From assembly GCF_022213065.1 (NCBI RefSeq), contig NZ_JAKLJA010000002.1, positions 124,001 through 188,000 of the forward strand: a stretch of 64,000 nt of DNA. The letters are read 5' to 3'. The position numbers were made by a program, and so were the translations under genes. The notes below the pieces were generated by a model. That model was not told the origin of the DNA. It worked only from the letters and a program-made list of their open reading frames with translations, and did not search any database. Shown here piece by piece: positions 54,533 through 64,000 of this stretch (position 1 is its first letter; the number at the start of each line of letters is the position of its first letter). Origin of the DNA: Paraburkholderia tagetis. Its GTDB lineage: Bacteria; Pseudomonadota; Gammaproteobacteria; Burkholderiales; Burkholderiaceae.

Positions 54533-54883
54533 ATGAAGCGCATTCCGATGCTCAAGACCGTTGCGGGTGTGGCCTGCATGACTTTCGCGCTCGCTGCCGG
54601 GGCACAGACGACCACGACAGCGCCTTCAGCGACGCCCTCGGGCAGCTCCGAGAGCGTTGGTCAGCACGTTGACGACACAACCATCACGACCAAGGTGAAG
54701 GCCGAATTGCTGACCGCGAAGAACGTGAAGTCCCAGCACATTCACGTGAAGACGCGCAAGGGCGTCGTGTCGCTGACAGGCACGGTGCCGAGCGCCGAGG
54801 ATCGCGACAACGCCAAACAGGTAGTGGAAAGCGTGGCGGGCGTGAGCGAGGTGAAAAACCATCTGAAGGTGGAAGCGCAGTAG
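54533..54883 (+). CDS. BON domain periplasmic protein (OsmY-like)
   Basis: A 116-residue exported protein. AGGAGAAACGC precedes ATG 54533. A Sec signal (MTFALAAGAQ, cleavage near residue 24), a Ser/Thr-rich linker, and one BON domain (about 45-114: DTTITTKVKAELL, GVVSLTGTVPSAEDR, SEVKNHLKV). The domain binds membrane lipids or acts in osmotic stress. A single gene. Confidence 0.92.
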   Translation: MKRIPMLKTVAGVACMTFALAAGAQTTTTAPSATPSGSSESVGQHVDDTTITTKVKAELLTAKNVKSQHIHVKTRKGVVSLTGTVPSAEDRDNAKQVVESVAGVSEVKNHLKVEAQ

Positions 54884-54911
54884 TGCTCCCCTCCCCGTAG
54901 TACGGCGGGCA

Positions 54912-54942
54912 CGGCGCGGCGGCCATGCCGTGCGCCGCGCCG
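54912..54942. terminator. Bidirectional hairpin between the BON and aldo/keto reductase genes
   Basis: A perfect 10-bp GC stem (54912-54921 with 54933-54942) and 11-nt loop between two convergent genes. No long T tract on either side. Confidence 0.6.
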
Positions 54943-54967
54943 CTCGAATCCCCGTCCGCGCGTACTT

Positions 54968-56008
54968 TCAGCGCGTCTCGCCCAGTTGCGCCAGGCGCGC
55001 GTCGCCTTGGCGCGCGAGCATCCAGCCTGGATATTCGGCGGGCAAACGGCTCACGTCGTCGAGAACCGCGAGTTCTTCGGTGGAGAGCTTCACTTTCGTT
55101 GCCGCCACGTTGTCGTCGAGTTGATCGGTGCGCTTCGCGCCGACGATCACCGACGCCACCGCGCGCTGATGCAAGAGCCACGCGAGCGCAATCTGCGCCA
55201 CCGAGACGCCCTTGCTGTCGGCAATCGGGCGCATCGCGTCGATGCAATCCCATGCGCGTTCGCGCTCCACGGGCGGAAAATCGAATGTCGTGCGGCGGCT
55301 GCCCGCCTCGCCCTGGCGGTCGCGCCCATACTTGCCGCTCAGGAGGCCGCCCGCGAGCGGGCTCCATACCATCAGCCCGAGCCCTTCGCTCGCGAGCATC
55401 GGCACGATCTCGCGCTCGAGGTCGCGGCCCGCGATCGTGTAATACGCCTGTAGCGACTCGAAGCGCGCGAGCCCATGATGATGCGCGATGCCCAGCGCCT
55501 TCACGATCTGCCAGGCGGCCCAGTTCGAGACGCCCACATAGCGCACGTAGCCCTGCTGCACGAGCGTATCGAACGCGCGCACGGTCTCTTCGATGGGCGT
55601 GACCGGATCGAAGCCGTGGATCTGGTACAGGTCGATGTGATCGAGCTGGAGGCGGCGCAGGCTCGCCTTCACGCCCTCCATGATGTGATAGCGCGTCGCG
55701 CCGCGCTGGTTCGGCGACGGGCCCATCTCGCCGAGCACCTTGGTCGCCACCACGACCTGGTCGCGCACCACCTTGAGGTTCTTCAGCGCCTGGCCGGTGA
55801 TCTGCTCGGAAACACCTTGCGAGTAGACATCGGCGGTATCGATGAAGTTGATGCCCGCGTCGAGCGCGCGGCCGATGAGGCGATCGGCTTCGGTCTGTTG
55901 CAGGTCGCCGATCTGGTTCCAGATGCCGGCGCCGCCACCGAAGGTCATGGTGCCGAGGCAAAGTTCGGAAACAAGGAGGCCGGTACGGCCAAGAGGACGC
56001 ATTTGCAT
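54968..56008 (-). CDS. Aldo/keto reductase
   Basis: A 346-residue NADPH-dependent oxidoreductase of the aldo/keto reductase superfamily. The start MQMRPLGRTGLLVSELCLG is the usual opening of the fold; the open frame continues far upstream but is antisense to lhr there. Catalytic elements visible are Asp and Tyr in DTADVYSQG, Lys in VVATKVLG and His in YQIHGFDPV. Substrates are likely aldehydes or ketones. A single gene, divergent from lhr. Confidence 0.92.
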   Translation of the reverse strand: MQMRPLGRTGLLVSELCLGTMTFGGGAGIWNQIGDLQQTEADRLIGRALDAGINFIDTADVYSQGVSEQITGQALKNLKVVRDQVVVATKVLGEMGPSPNQRGATRYHIMEGVKASLRRLQLDHIDLYQIHGFDPVTPIEETVRAFDTLVQQGYVRYVGVSNWAAWQIVKALGIAHHHGLARFESLQAYYTIAGRDLEREIVPMLASEGLGLMVWSPLAGGLLSGKYGRDRQGEAGSRRTTFDFPPVERERAWDCIDAMRPIADSKGVSVAQIALAWLLHQRAVASVIVGAKRTDQLDDNVAATKVKLSTEELAVLDDVSRLPAEYPGWMLARQGDARLAQLGETR

Positions 56009-56374
56009 GGGGGGAAACTCCGACGAGGGCCGAGGGAACATCCAACGGGCCAGAGGATACTGCGATCGGGGGAGATGTGCCCGAGGTGCGCTCGCGGCGC
56101 ACGGCGCCTGGCGCGTGACTCGCGGGCGCGCAAGCGCCACGCTGCTTACGCGCCGCCGCGCTCCCGAAGCGCCGCCTGGCAGCCGTGCGCGAAACCTGCC
56201 AGACTGTTTTTTTGTGCTGTTTTTTGCGCTGCCTTTTCGTCCCTTTTCACCCAACCCGCGCAACCGCCACCCGATGAACCGCGCAAACCCCACGAGCCGC
56301 CTGTGCCGCAGCCACCACCCATACCGCATTCCGGCACTTGAAACCCGTGCGGCGCGCCCTGGAACCCCGTGCGC

Positions 56375-59300
56375 ATGAGCCTGCTTACATCCTCCTCCGT
56401 CCAGCCCGAGTCTGCCGCGCTTTCGCCCGCGCACAGTGCGACCAGCGCGGCCAACCCGGACGATCCGCTCACCCTCTTCCATCCGGCCGTGGCCGCGTGG
56501 TTCAAAAGCAGCTTCGCGGCCCCCACCCCTGCGCAGCGCGCCGCGTGGCCGTACATCGCGAGCGGCCGCGCCACGCTGGTCGCCGCGCCCACCGGCTCGG
56601 GCAAGACGCTCACGGGATTTCTCGCCGCACTCGACGCGCTCGTATGCGCAGGCCTCGCGAACGGCGGCGCGCTGCCCGACGCCACGCTCGTGGTCTACGT
56701 CTCGCCGCTCAAGGCGCTCTCGAACGACATCCACCTGAACCTGGAGCGCCCGCTCGAAGGCATCCGCGCGGAGCTTGCGCGCCGGAATCTGCCGCCGGTC
56801 GAGATCCGCACCGCCGTGCGCACCGGCGACACGCCGCAGCCCGAGCGCGCCGCGCAACGCAAACGCGCGCCGCACATTCTCGTGACCACGCCCGAGTCGC
56901 TCTACGTGCTGCTCGGCTCCGAGTCGGGCCGCCGCATGCTCGCCAGCGCGCGCAGCGTGATCGTCGACGAAATTCACGCACTCGCGGGCAACAAGCGCGG
57001 CGTGCATCTCGCGCTCAGTCTCGAACGCCTCGACGCGCTGTGCGGCCAGCGCCTCCTGCGCATCGGGCTTTCGGCGACGCAAAAACCCATTGAAACAGTC
57101 GCGCGCTTTCTGGTCGGCATGGGCGGGGACGCCAACGCGCCGCCTGCCTGCGCAATCGTCGATGCGGGCCACGTGCGGGCTCGCGACCTTGCGCTCGAAG
57201 TGCCGCCGGTGCCGCTCGAAGCGGTCATGGCCAACGACGTGTGGGAGCGCGTGTACGACCGCATGGCCGAGCTCGTCGCGCAGCACCGCACGACGCTCGT
57301 GTTCGTGAACACGCGGCGCATGGCCGAGCGCGTCGCGCGCCATCTCACCGACCGCCTCGGCGCCGAGGCCGTGGCCGCGCATCACGGCAGCCTCGCGCGC
57401 GAGCAGCGCTTCGAGGCCGAGCAGCGCCTGAAGCGCGGCGAGTTGCGCGTGCTGGTGGCCACGGCCTCGCTCGAACTGGGCATCGATATCGGCGATGTCG
57501 ACCTCGTTTGCCAGATCGGCTCGCCGCGCTCGATCGCGGCCTTGTTGCAGCGCGTCGGGCGCTCCGGCCACCAGGTTGGCGGCATGCCGAAGGGACGGCT
57601 CTTTCCGACCTCGCGCGACGACCTCATCGAATGCGCGGCGCTGCTCGACTGCGTGCGGCGCGGCGAGCTTGACCGCCTCGCGCTGCCGCACGCGCCGCTC
57701 GACGTGCTGGCGCAGCAGATCGTCGCCGAGGTGGCGTGCGAGGAATGGAACGAAGATGCCCTCTTCGCGCTCGTGCGCCGCAGCGTGCCGTTCGCCCAGT
57801 TCGAGCGCGCGCGCTTCGACGCGGTGCTGCACATGCTCGCCGAGGGCTATACGAGCCGCCATGGGCCGCGCGCCGCGTATCTGCACCGCGACGTGGTGAG
57901 CCATACGCTACGCGCCCGGCGTGGCGCGCGCCTCGTCGCGCTGACCTCTGGCGGCACGATCCCGGATAACGCCGACTACGCCGTGCTGCTCGAACCGCAG
58001 GGGGTGCAGATCGGCACCGTGAACGAGGACTTCGCCGTCGAGAGCCTCGCGGGCGACGTGTTCCAGCTCGGCAACGCCTCGTACCGCATCCTGCGCATCG
58101 AGGCAGGACGCGTGCGCGTGGAGGATGCGCAAGGTCAGCCGCCGAACATTCCGTTCTGGCTTGGCGAGGCGCCGGGCCGCAGCGACGAGCTGTCGTTCGC
58201 GATCTCGCGCTTGCGCGGGCAGATCGAAACGGCGCTCGGCGCGGATGCTGCGGCAAACGCCGCCGCCATCGAGCGCGCCACATCATGGCTCGCCGACACG
58301 CTGGGCCTCGACGACGCCCCCGCGCGCCAGATCGTCGAGTACCTCGCGCGCGCCCGCGCCGCGCTCACCGTCCTGCCGACCCAGGACACGCTCGTGATGG
58401 AGCGCTTCTTCGACGAGGCGGGCGGCACGCAGCTTGTGATCCACGCACCGTTCGGCAGCCGCGTGAACCGCGCGTGGGGCCTCACGCTGCGCAAGCGCTT
58501 TTGCCGCCAGTTCAATTTCGAGCTGCAAGCGGCCGCTACCGAGGATGCGATCATCCTCTCGCTCACGCACGCGCACAGCTTCGCGCTCGACGAAGTGTGG
58601 CGCTATCTGCATTCGAACAGTGCCGAGCATCTGCTCGTGCAGGCGTTGCTCGACGCGCCGCTCTTCGGCGTGCGCTGGCGCTGGAACGCCACCACGGCGC
58701 TCGCGCTGCCGCGCCAGAGCGGCGGGCGCAAGACGCCGCCGCAAATCCAGCGCATGCGTAGCGAGGATCTGCTCGCGGCGGTGTTTCCCGACCAGGTCGC
58801 GTGCGTCGAAAACCTCGCGGGCGAGCGCGAGATTCCGCACCATCCGCTCGTCGATCAAACCCTCGACGACTGTCTGCACGATGCGATGGACACCGAAGCA
58901 TGGCTCGCGCTGCTGCGCCGCATCGAGTCGCGCGACGTGCGGCTCGTGACGCGCGAGCTGCCGGCGCCCTCGCCGCTCGCGGCGGAGATACTGAGCGCGC
59001 GCCCCTATGCATTCCTCGACGATGCACCGCTCGAAGAGCGACGCACCCAGGCGGTGCTGTCACGGCGCTGGAGCGACCCGGAGTCCACGGACGATATGGG
59101 AGCGCTCGATCCCGAGGCAATCGCGAGCGTGCGCGAGGAAGCCTGGCCGCAAGTCCGCGATACAGATGCACGCTACGACGAACTGCACGACGCGCTCAAC
59201 ACGCTCGGCGCGCTTGCGCAAAGCGAGGCGCATGCGCATGGCTGGACCGCGTGGCTCGCCGGGCTGGCCGCCGCCGGACGCGCGACGCGCATGCCGGTCG

Positions 59301-61036
59301 CGGAACACGACGCGCTGTGGGTGAGCATCGAGCGTCTCGCCTGCGTGCGCGCGATCTATCCGCAGGCGCAATGCGAGCCGCCGCTGGCGCCGCTTGCCAC
59401 CATCGAGGCGTCGCGCGACGAAGCATGGAACGAGGACACAGCGCTCGTCGAGATCGTGCGCGCGCGGCTGTCCGGATTCGGACCGCTGACGGTCGCACAA
59501 ATCGCGCGGCCGCTCGCGCTGGAGGCGAGCGTGGCCGCGCTTGCGCTCACGCGGCTCGAAGCCGAAGGCACGGTCATGCGCGGCCGCTTCACGCCGGGCG
59601 CGCCCGAGGAGGAATGGTGCGAGCGCCATCTGCTCGCGCGCATCCACCGCTACACGGTGCGCAAGTTGCGCCGCGAAATCGAGCCAGTCGAGCGGCAGGA
59701 TTTCATGCGCTTTCTGTTCGAGTGGCAGCACGTGGCCAACGACTCACGCGGCTCGGGCCGCGAGGCGCTTGCCGCGATGCTTGATCAGCTCGAAGGCTGG
59801 GAGGCTTCGGCGCTCGCGTGGGAGGACGAGATCCTGCCCGCGCGCATCGACGATTACACGCCCATGCTGCTCGACGAACTGTGCCGCTCCGGATGGCTCG
59901 CCTGGGCGAGGCTGCCGGCGCGGGCCGCCGCGTCGACGGTGCGCAGCACGCCCGTGGTGCTGTTGCCGCGCCGCGAACTGGCGCGCTGGACGGCGCTGGT
60001 CGACGCCCCCGAGCCGGGCGAACTCTCGGCGCGTGCGCGGCGCGTCCATGAAGCGCTGCTGCGCCACGGCGCGATGTTCTTCGACGAACTGGCCGCCGAC
60101 GCTCATCTGCTCGGCGTGGAACTGGAGAGCGCGCTGGGCGAGCTGGTGGCCGCGGGCCTCGTGAGCGCCGACAGCTTCGCGGGGCTACGCGCGCTGGTCC
60201 GCCCGGCAGCGAAGCGCCAGGCGCATCAAGGGCACTACGGCCGACGGCGCCCGCGCGGCTTCGGGCCGCTCGCGGGCGGCATGGCCGATGCCGGGCGCTG
60301 GGCGGTGCTGCGGCGCACTGCGTCGCCCGCCGCGCCACCCAACGCTCAGCCCACCGAGCAGCCCACCGCTCAGACAGCGCCTGCGGAAGATCGCGCGACC
60401 GGGGCCATCGCGGTGGGTTCATCGGCGCCGGGAGATGTCGTGACGACGGCCGCCGCGAACGAGATGCGAGCGGTACGGGCGGTGCGGGCGACGAACCCGG
60501 TGCCGGCGCGCCGACCGCCAGTCGATGCCGACCTGCTGGAGCACGTCGCGAACGTGCTGCTGCGCCGCTACGGCGTCGTGTGCTGGCAATTGCTGGCGCG
60601 CGAAGCACCCTGGCTGCCGCCGTGGCGTGATTTGCTGCGCGTGCTACACCGCATGGAGGCGCGTGGCGACGTGCGCGGCGGGCGCTTCGTCACGGGCCTC
60701 TCGGGCGAGCAGTTCGCCCTGCCCGAAGCCGTCGCGCTGCTGCGCGAGGTGCGGCGGCGCGGCAGCGCAGAGGGTCTTGCGAATGGTCTCGCAGGCGATC
60801 AAGCAAGCGGAGCCCGGAACGGAGCGGGTGCGCTGGTCTGCATCGCCGCTTCCGATCCGCTGAATCTGGTCGGCACCGTGCTGCCCGGGGAGAAAGTGCC
60901 GGCGGTCGCGGGCAATCGCATCGTGTTTCGGGACGGCGTGCCCGTTGCCACATTGATTGCGGCGCGATGCGAGTTTCTCAGCGAGTTTGATGAGGCCACG
61001 CGTGGCGTTCTCCGCTCGGCCCTTGGTCGCGTTTGA
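56375..61036 (+). CDS. lhr: Lhr-type DEAD/DEAH-box DNA repair helicase
   Basis: A 1553-residue superfamily 2 helicase, similar in length to E. coli Lhr (about 1538). Motifs in order: Walker [12 protein letters not shown] (near residue 73), [15 protein letters not shown] in [26 protein letters not shown], and motifs [13 protein letters not shown] and QRVGRSGHQ. The roughly 600-residue Lhr C-terminal part follows. A Pro/Ala/Thr-rich insert lies about 1315-1385. It should unwind DNA or RNA-DNA hybrids in repair. GTG at 56369 is an alternative start. Confidence 0.93.
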   Translation: MSLLTSSSVQPESAALSPAHSATSAANPDDPLTLFHPAVAAWFKSSFAAPTPAQRAAWPYIASGRATLVAAPTGSGKTLTGFLAALDALVCAGLANGGALPDATLVVYVSPLKALSNDIHLNLERPLEGIRAELARRNLPPVEIRTAVRTGDTPQPERAAQRKRAPHILVTTPESLYVLLGSESGRRMLASARSVIVDEIHALAGNKRGVHLALSLERLDALCGQRLLRIGLSATQKPIETVARFLVGMGGDANAPPACAIVDAGHVRARDLALEVPPVPLEAVMANDVWERVYDRMAELVAQHRTTLVFVNTRRMAERVARHLTDRLGAEAVAAHHGSLAREQRFEAEQRLKRGELRVLVATASLELGIDIGDVDLVCQIGSPRSIAALLQRVGRSGHQVGGMPKGRLFPTSRDDLIECAALLDCVRRGELDRLALPHAPLDVLAQQIVAEVACEEWNEDALFALVRRSVPFAQFERARFDAVLHMLAEGYTSRHGPRAAYLHRDVVSHTLRARRGARLVALTSGGTIPDNADYAVLLEPQGVQIGTVNEDFAVESLAGDVFQLGNASYRILRIEAGRVRVEDAQGQPPNIPFWLGEAPGRSDELSFAISRLRGQIETALGADAAANAAAIERATSWLADTLGLDDAPARQIVEYLARARAALTVLPTQDTLVMERFFDEAGGTQLVIHAPFGSRVNRAWGLTLRKRFCRQFNFELQAAATEDAIILSLTHAHSFALDEVWRYLHSNSAEHLLVQALLDAPLFGVRWRWNATTALALPRQSGGRKTPPQIQRMRSEDLLAAVFPDQVACVENLAGEREIPHHPLVDQTLDDCLHDAMDTEAWLALLRRIESRDVRLVTRELPAPSPLAAEILSARPYAFLDDAPLEERRTQAVLSRRWSDPESTDDMGALDPEAIASVREEAWPQVRDTDARYDELHDALNTLGALAQSEAHAHGWTAWLAGLAAAGRATRMPVAEHDALWVSIERLACVRAIYPQAQCEPPLAPLATIEASRDEAWNEDTALVEIVRARLSGFGPLTVAQIARPLALEASVAALALTRLEAEGTVMRGRFTPGAPEEEWCERHLLARIHRYTVRKLRREIEPVERQDFMRFLFEWQHVANDSRGSGREALAAMLDQLEGWEASALAWEDEILPARIDDYTPMLLDELCRSGWLAWARLPARAAASTVRSTPVVLLPRRELARWTALVDAPEPGELSARARRVHEALLRHGAMFFDELAADAHLLGVELESALGELVAAGLVSADSFAGLRALVRPAAKRQAHQGHYGRRRPRGFGPLAGGMADAGRWAVLRRTASPAAPPNAQPTEQPTAQTAPAEDRATGAIAVGSSAPGDVVTTAAANEMRAVRAVRATNPVPARRPPVDADLLEHVANVLLRRYGVVCWQLLAREAPWLPPWRDLLRVLHRMEARGDVRGGRFVTGLSGEQFALPEAVALLREVRRRGSAEGLANGLAGDQASGARNGAGALVCIAASDPLNLVGTVLPGEKVPAVAGNRIVFRDGVPVATLIAARCEFLSEFDEATRGVLRSALGRV

Positions 61037-61206
61037 GGGCCGAGCGTCGGGTGTTTGGCGGGTATTTAAGCGAAGTGCGTTTTCTGTGCCGCAGCGGAGG
61101 GAATGGGTTGGCGGGGCGCGAGATTGGCTGTTAGTTGCGTAACTTGCAGGTACGTCAAAAAAGCGCGCGCGTCCTTGGTCACTGCCTGCCCGCTAGCGGC
61201 GCCCCA

Positions 61207-63954
61207 CTAACCCCGCCCCGCGAAATGCCGCCGCACCCGCAACCCGTTGGCGACGACCAGCAGGCTCGCGCCCACGTCCGCGAACACGGCCATCCAGAGC
61301 GTTGCCTCGCCCGCCAGCGCCAGCACGAGAAAAACCGCCTTGATCCCCAGCGCGAGCGCGATGTTCTGCGTCAGCACCGCAGCCACCTTGCGGCTCAGCC
61401 CGATGAACGCGGCGATCTTGCGCGGGTCGTCGTCCATGATCGCGACGTCGGCGGTTTCGAGCGCCGTCGCCGTGCCGGCCGCCCCCATCGCAAAGCCGAT
61501 GTCGGCGCGCGCCAGCGCGGGCGCATCGTTCACGCCGTCGCCGACCATCGCCGCCATGCCGTGCTGCGCCGAGAGTGCCGCGACCGCGTCCTGCTTGTCC
61601 TGCGGCAACAGGTTGCCGCGCGCATCGTCGATGCCGAGCTGCGCCGCAATCGCCTTCGCCGTGATCGAGTTGTCGCCGGTCAGCATCACCGGCGTCACGC
61701 CCAGCTCCTTGAGCGCGCGCACGGCCGGCACGCTCTCGGGCCGAACCGCGTCGGCGACCGCGAACAGCGCCACCGGCTCGCGCGGCGAGCACAGCACGAT
61801 GGCGGTCTTGCCCGCCGCTTCGAGCTGCGCCAGCCGTGCTTCGAGGTCCGCCGAGCACAGGCCCAGCGACTCGACGAGCCGATGGTTGCCCAGATGCCAG
61901 ACCTCGCCGTCGATGCGCCCCGTCACGCCGAGACCATTGAGCACCGCGAAGTTGTCGATCGGCGCGAGTGTTGCAAGCGGTGCATGCGCTTCAAGCGACG
62001 CGGACGCCGTCTGCGCGCCGCGTTCGCGCCAGCCCGCGACGATCGCGCGCGCGACCGGGTGCGTGCTTGCATCGTCGAGGCTCGCAGCGAGGCGCAGGGC
62101 CTCGTCCGCGGGCAGCGCCGCCAGCGCGAGCGTGTCGGTGAGCACCGGCGCGCCGCGCGTGAGCGTGCCGGTCTTGTCGAGCGCGACGGCCTTGAGCAGG
62201 CGTCCGCGTTCGAGCCACACGCCGCCCTTTACGAGCATGCCGTTGCGTGCGGCCGCCGCGAGGCCGCTCACGACCGTCACCGGCGTCGAGACGACGAGCG
62301 CGCACGGGCACGCGATCACGAGCAGCACGAGCGATTTGTAGAGCCACGCGCTCCACGCGCCGCCGAACGCGAGCGGACCCGCAACGGCGATCAGCACCGC
62401 GAGCGCGACGACGGCGGGCGTGTAGTAGCGCGCGAACTGATCGACGAAACGCTGGGTCGGCGCGCGCTGCGCCTGGGCTTCCTGGACCGCCGCCGCGATG
62501 CGCGCGAGCGTGCTGTCACGCGCGGCGGCGCTGACGATCGCCTCCACGACGCCGTCGACGACGATGCTGCCCGCGTAGAGCGCATCGCCCTCGGCCTTGT
62601 CGACGGGCAGGCTCTCGCCGGTGATGGGCGCCTGATCGAGCGCCGCGCGGCCCGCGACCACGCGCGCATCGACCGGCACGCGCTCGCCCGTGCGCACGCG
62701 GACGCGCTCGCCGACGGCCACTTCGGCAACGGCGCGGGTGCGCCATTCGCCGGGCTGCTGTGCAGTCTGTTGCGCGATCTGCTGTGCCGGTTGCGGGGTC
62801 GACTGCGGGGTCGACTGCGGGATCAACTGCCGGGTCGGCTGAGCGCTTGCGGCGCAAGCGGCCATCCACACCTCGGCGGTTTCCGGCGCGAGCGCGGTGA
62901 GCGAGCGGATTGCCTGACGCGCACGTTCGAGCGAAAGCGCTTCGATCTCTTCGGCCAACGCGAACAGGAACACGACCATGGCCGCCTCGGGCCACTTGCC
63001 GATGACGACAGCGCCCGCGACCGCCAGCGACATCAGGAAATAGATGTTGATCGTGAAATTCTTGAGCGCGACCCAGCCTTTGCGCAGCGTCGGCACACCC
63101 GCGCACAACAGCGAGACAACCGTGCAGACGAGCACCGGCACGCCGGTTTCATGGCCCGTGCGCCACGCAAGCACTTCGGCGCCGGCCGCTGCGATGCCGC
63201 TCGCGGCGAGCAGCAGCTTCTGGCGCAGCGCGAGGCCGGGGCCGTGCGCCGACGGCTCCGCGCTCGCACTGGCTGGCGCCGCGTCGTCGAGCGGACGCGG
63301 CGCCATGTCGAGTGCGCGCAGTGCGGCTTCAAACGGCTTCGCATCGGACAGCCGATGGTAGACCGTCAGCTCGCGCGCGAGCAGATCGAAGTCGAGACGC
63401 ACGACGCCCTGCATCGGATCGAGGCGCTTGCGGATGAGCCGCTCCTCGGTCGGGCAATCCATGTTGTCGATGCGGTAGCGCGCGCGCTGCGCGCCCACCG
63501 GTGCGCTCGCCTGCACGCCGCTGCGAGTGGATTGCAGCGCGGCGGCGCCGCTACAACAGGAGGCGGCTTCGTGTGCGGAGTGGTCGTGGCCCGCGTGATC
63601 GTGGGAATGATCGTGGCCGGCGGCGTGATCGTGGCTGCAAGCCTGGCCGTGTTCATGGTCATGACTGTGCGCATGATCGTGGTCATGGCTGCATGCGTGC
63701 CCATGGCCGTGATCGTCGTGGTCGTGCCGATGCCCGTGGTCATGATCGTCGGCAGCGGCATCCGCATGGGTGTGCCCGCGATCCGCGTCGGCGTGTGCGT
63801 GTGCGCAGCCGCACGCGTGCTTATCCCCCGCCTTGTCGAGCGAGACTGCCGACTCCGTCGAGCCCGTCGAGCCCGACACCGCCGCATCCCGCCCGTTTTC
63901 GCGCGCCCGAAACCGTTGCGCGAGCACAAACCGCGACCAGAAATCCTGGACCAT
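61207..63954 (-). CDS. Zn/Cd/Pb-type heavy-metal P1B-ATPase with His-rich N-terminus
   Basis: A 915-residue metal-exporting ATPase (ZntA/CadA type). Residues about 45-130 are extremely His/Asp-rich (HDHGHRHDHDDHGHGH) with Cys pairs, a metal-sensing or buffering tail. An HMA-like domain follows (about 160-230, NMDCPTEERLI, one Cys instead of the CxxC). Then come the membrane metal site CPCALVVSTP (near 550), DKTGTLTRG (near 593) and GDGVNDAPAL (near 806). CPC and the MDCPTEE motif point to divalent Zn, Cd or Pb. GGGAGA precedes ATG 63954. Confidence 0.93.
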   Translation of the reverse strand: MVQDFWSRFVLAQRFRARENGRDAAVSGSTGSTESAVSLDKAGDKHACGCAHAHADADRGHTHADAAADDHDHGHRHDHDDHGHGHACSHDHDHAHSHDHEHGQACSHDHAAGHDHSHDHAGHDHSAHEAASCCSGAAALQSTRSGVQASAPVGAQRARYRIDNMDCPTEERLIRKRLDPMQGVVRLDFDLLARELTVYHRLSDAKPFEAALRALDMAPRPLDDAAPASASAEPSAHGPGLALRQKLLLAASGIAAAGAEVLAWRTGHETGVPVLVCTVVSLLCAGVPTLRKGWVALKNFTINIYFLMSLAVAGAVVIGKWPEAAMVVFLFALAEEIEALSLERARQAIRSLTALAPETAEVWMAACAASAQPTRQLIPQSTPQSTPQPAQQIAQQTAQQPGEWRTRAVAEVAVGERVRVRTGERVPVDARVVAGRAALDQAPITGESLPVDKAEGDALYAGSIVVDGVVEAIVSAAARDSTLARIAAAVQEAQAQRAPTQRFVDQFARYYTPAVVALAVLIAVAGPLAFGGAWSAWLYKSLVLLVIACPCALVVSTPVTVVSGLAAAARNGMLVKGGVWLERGRLLKAVALDKTGTLTRGAPVLTDTLALAALPADEALRLAASLDDASTHPVARAIVAGWRERGAQTASASLEAHAPLATLAPIDNFAVLNGLGVTGRIDGEVWHLGNHRLVESLGLCSADLEARLAQLEAAGKTAIVLCSPREPVALFAVADAVRPESVPAVRALKELGVTPVMLTGDNSITAKAIAAQLGIDDARGNLLPQDKQDAVAALSAQHGMAAMVGDGVNDAPALARADIGFAMGAAGTATALETADVAIMDDDPRKIAAFIGLSRKVAAVLTQNIALALGIKAVFLVLALAGEATLWMAVFADVGASLLVVANGLRVRRHFAGRG

Positions 63955-63971
63955 GGCCCATTTCTCCCAAA

Positions 63972-64000
63972 AGTGACAGAATCATTGAACAGCCTGTAGC
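63972..64000 (-). promoter_or_regulatory. Partial MerR-family (CadR/PbrR-type) operator-promoter
   Basis: Reading leftward from the window edge: GCTACAGG-C-TGTTCAAT, close to the right half-site and -10 part of CadR/PbrR promoters (GCTACAGG-G-TGTTCA in remembered examples). It lies 18-46 bp upstream of the ATPase start. The left half-site and -35 box would be beyond the window. Confidence 0.55.

Noticed and set aside
56009..57904. Upstream extension of the aldo/keto reductase frame on the minus strand
   Set aside because: It lies antisense to lhr helicase motifs; the reductase begins with its normal N-terminus at 56008.
61135..63999. Long plus-strand frame opposite the P-type ATPase
   Set aside because: Composition is that of antisense GC-rich DNA (Arg/His/Ala-rich, no domain), while the minus strand has all ATPase motifs.

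Overview
The window is GC-rich DNA from a betaproteobacterium of the Burkholderiaceae, most likely a Paraburkholderia- or Burkholderia-like soil or plant associate. That placement is inferred from the GC-rich codon use, three DUF2827 genes, an HpnR-type hopanoid C-3 methylase, a second sigma-54 gene and a dispersed long inverted repeat of a kind seen in that group. No tRNA, rRNA or CRISPR array was seen. About 43 protein genes and one clear pseudogene can be supported.

Left part (1-4390): a same-strand operon (atypical crotonase, acyl-CoA dehydrogenase, Rid-family protein, aryl-CoA ligase) closed by a strong terminator. It looks like the lower part of a 2-aminobenzoyl-CoA-type aromatic pathway. 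From 18945 to 24713 lies a second catabolic block: a metal-dependent cyclase/isatin-hydrolase-like enzyme, a MarR regulator, a 4-hydroxybenzoyl-CoA-type thioesterase and the two subunits of an indolepyruvate:ferredoxin-oxidoreductase-like enzyme. Two nearly identical 36-bp sites lie upstream of the cyclase and of the oxidoreductase operon and mark them as one regulon, probably that of the MarR protein. Both blocks could meet at 2-aminobenzoyl-CoA (indole-3-acetate or isatin type breakdown).

Most striking is 4536-16757: an orphan ParA-type ATPase, a 2419-residue trimeric autotransporter adhesin whose roughly 1700-residue stalk is about 61% Ser/Thr and built from 50/61-residue repeats, and, divergently, three tandem, translationally coupled DUF2827 (glycosyltransferase-like) genes behind a perfect 13-bp inverted repeat. 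I propose a dedicated module that makes, decorates and positions a giant adhesin.

The rest is accessory and housekeeping: AI-2E-family permease and SurE; a YSC84 lipoprotein; an RcsB-like regulator with a hybrid phosphorelay kinase (26604-30709); a DUF2946/TonB receptor/PepSY metal-uptake operon (31356-36347); Gly/Tyr-rich and repeat-rich exported proteins; the inverted-repeat element (36981-37523); an SDR lacking its catalytic Ser and a fatty acid hydroxylase; an OmpR/EnvZ-type pair; a DUF4410 lipoprotein; a decayed D-lactate dehydrogenase (dld); HpnR; a UDG-DUF488 fusion; phasin, Usp, DHH and DUF72 proteins; RpoN; a BON protein; an aldo/keto reductase; Lhr helicase; and a His-rich heavy-metal P-type ATPase with a MerR-type half operator at the right edge.
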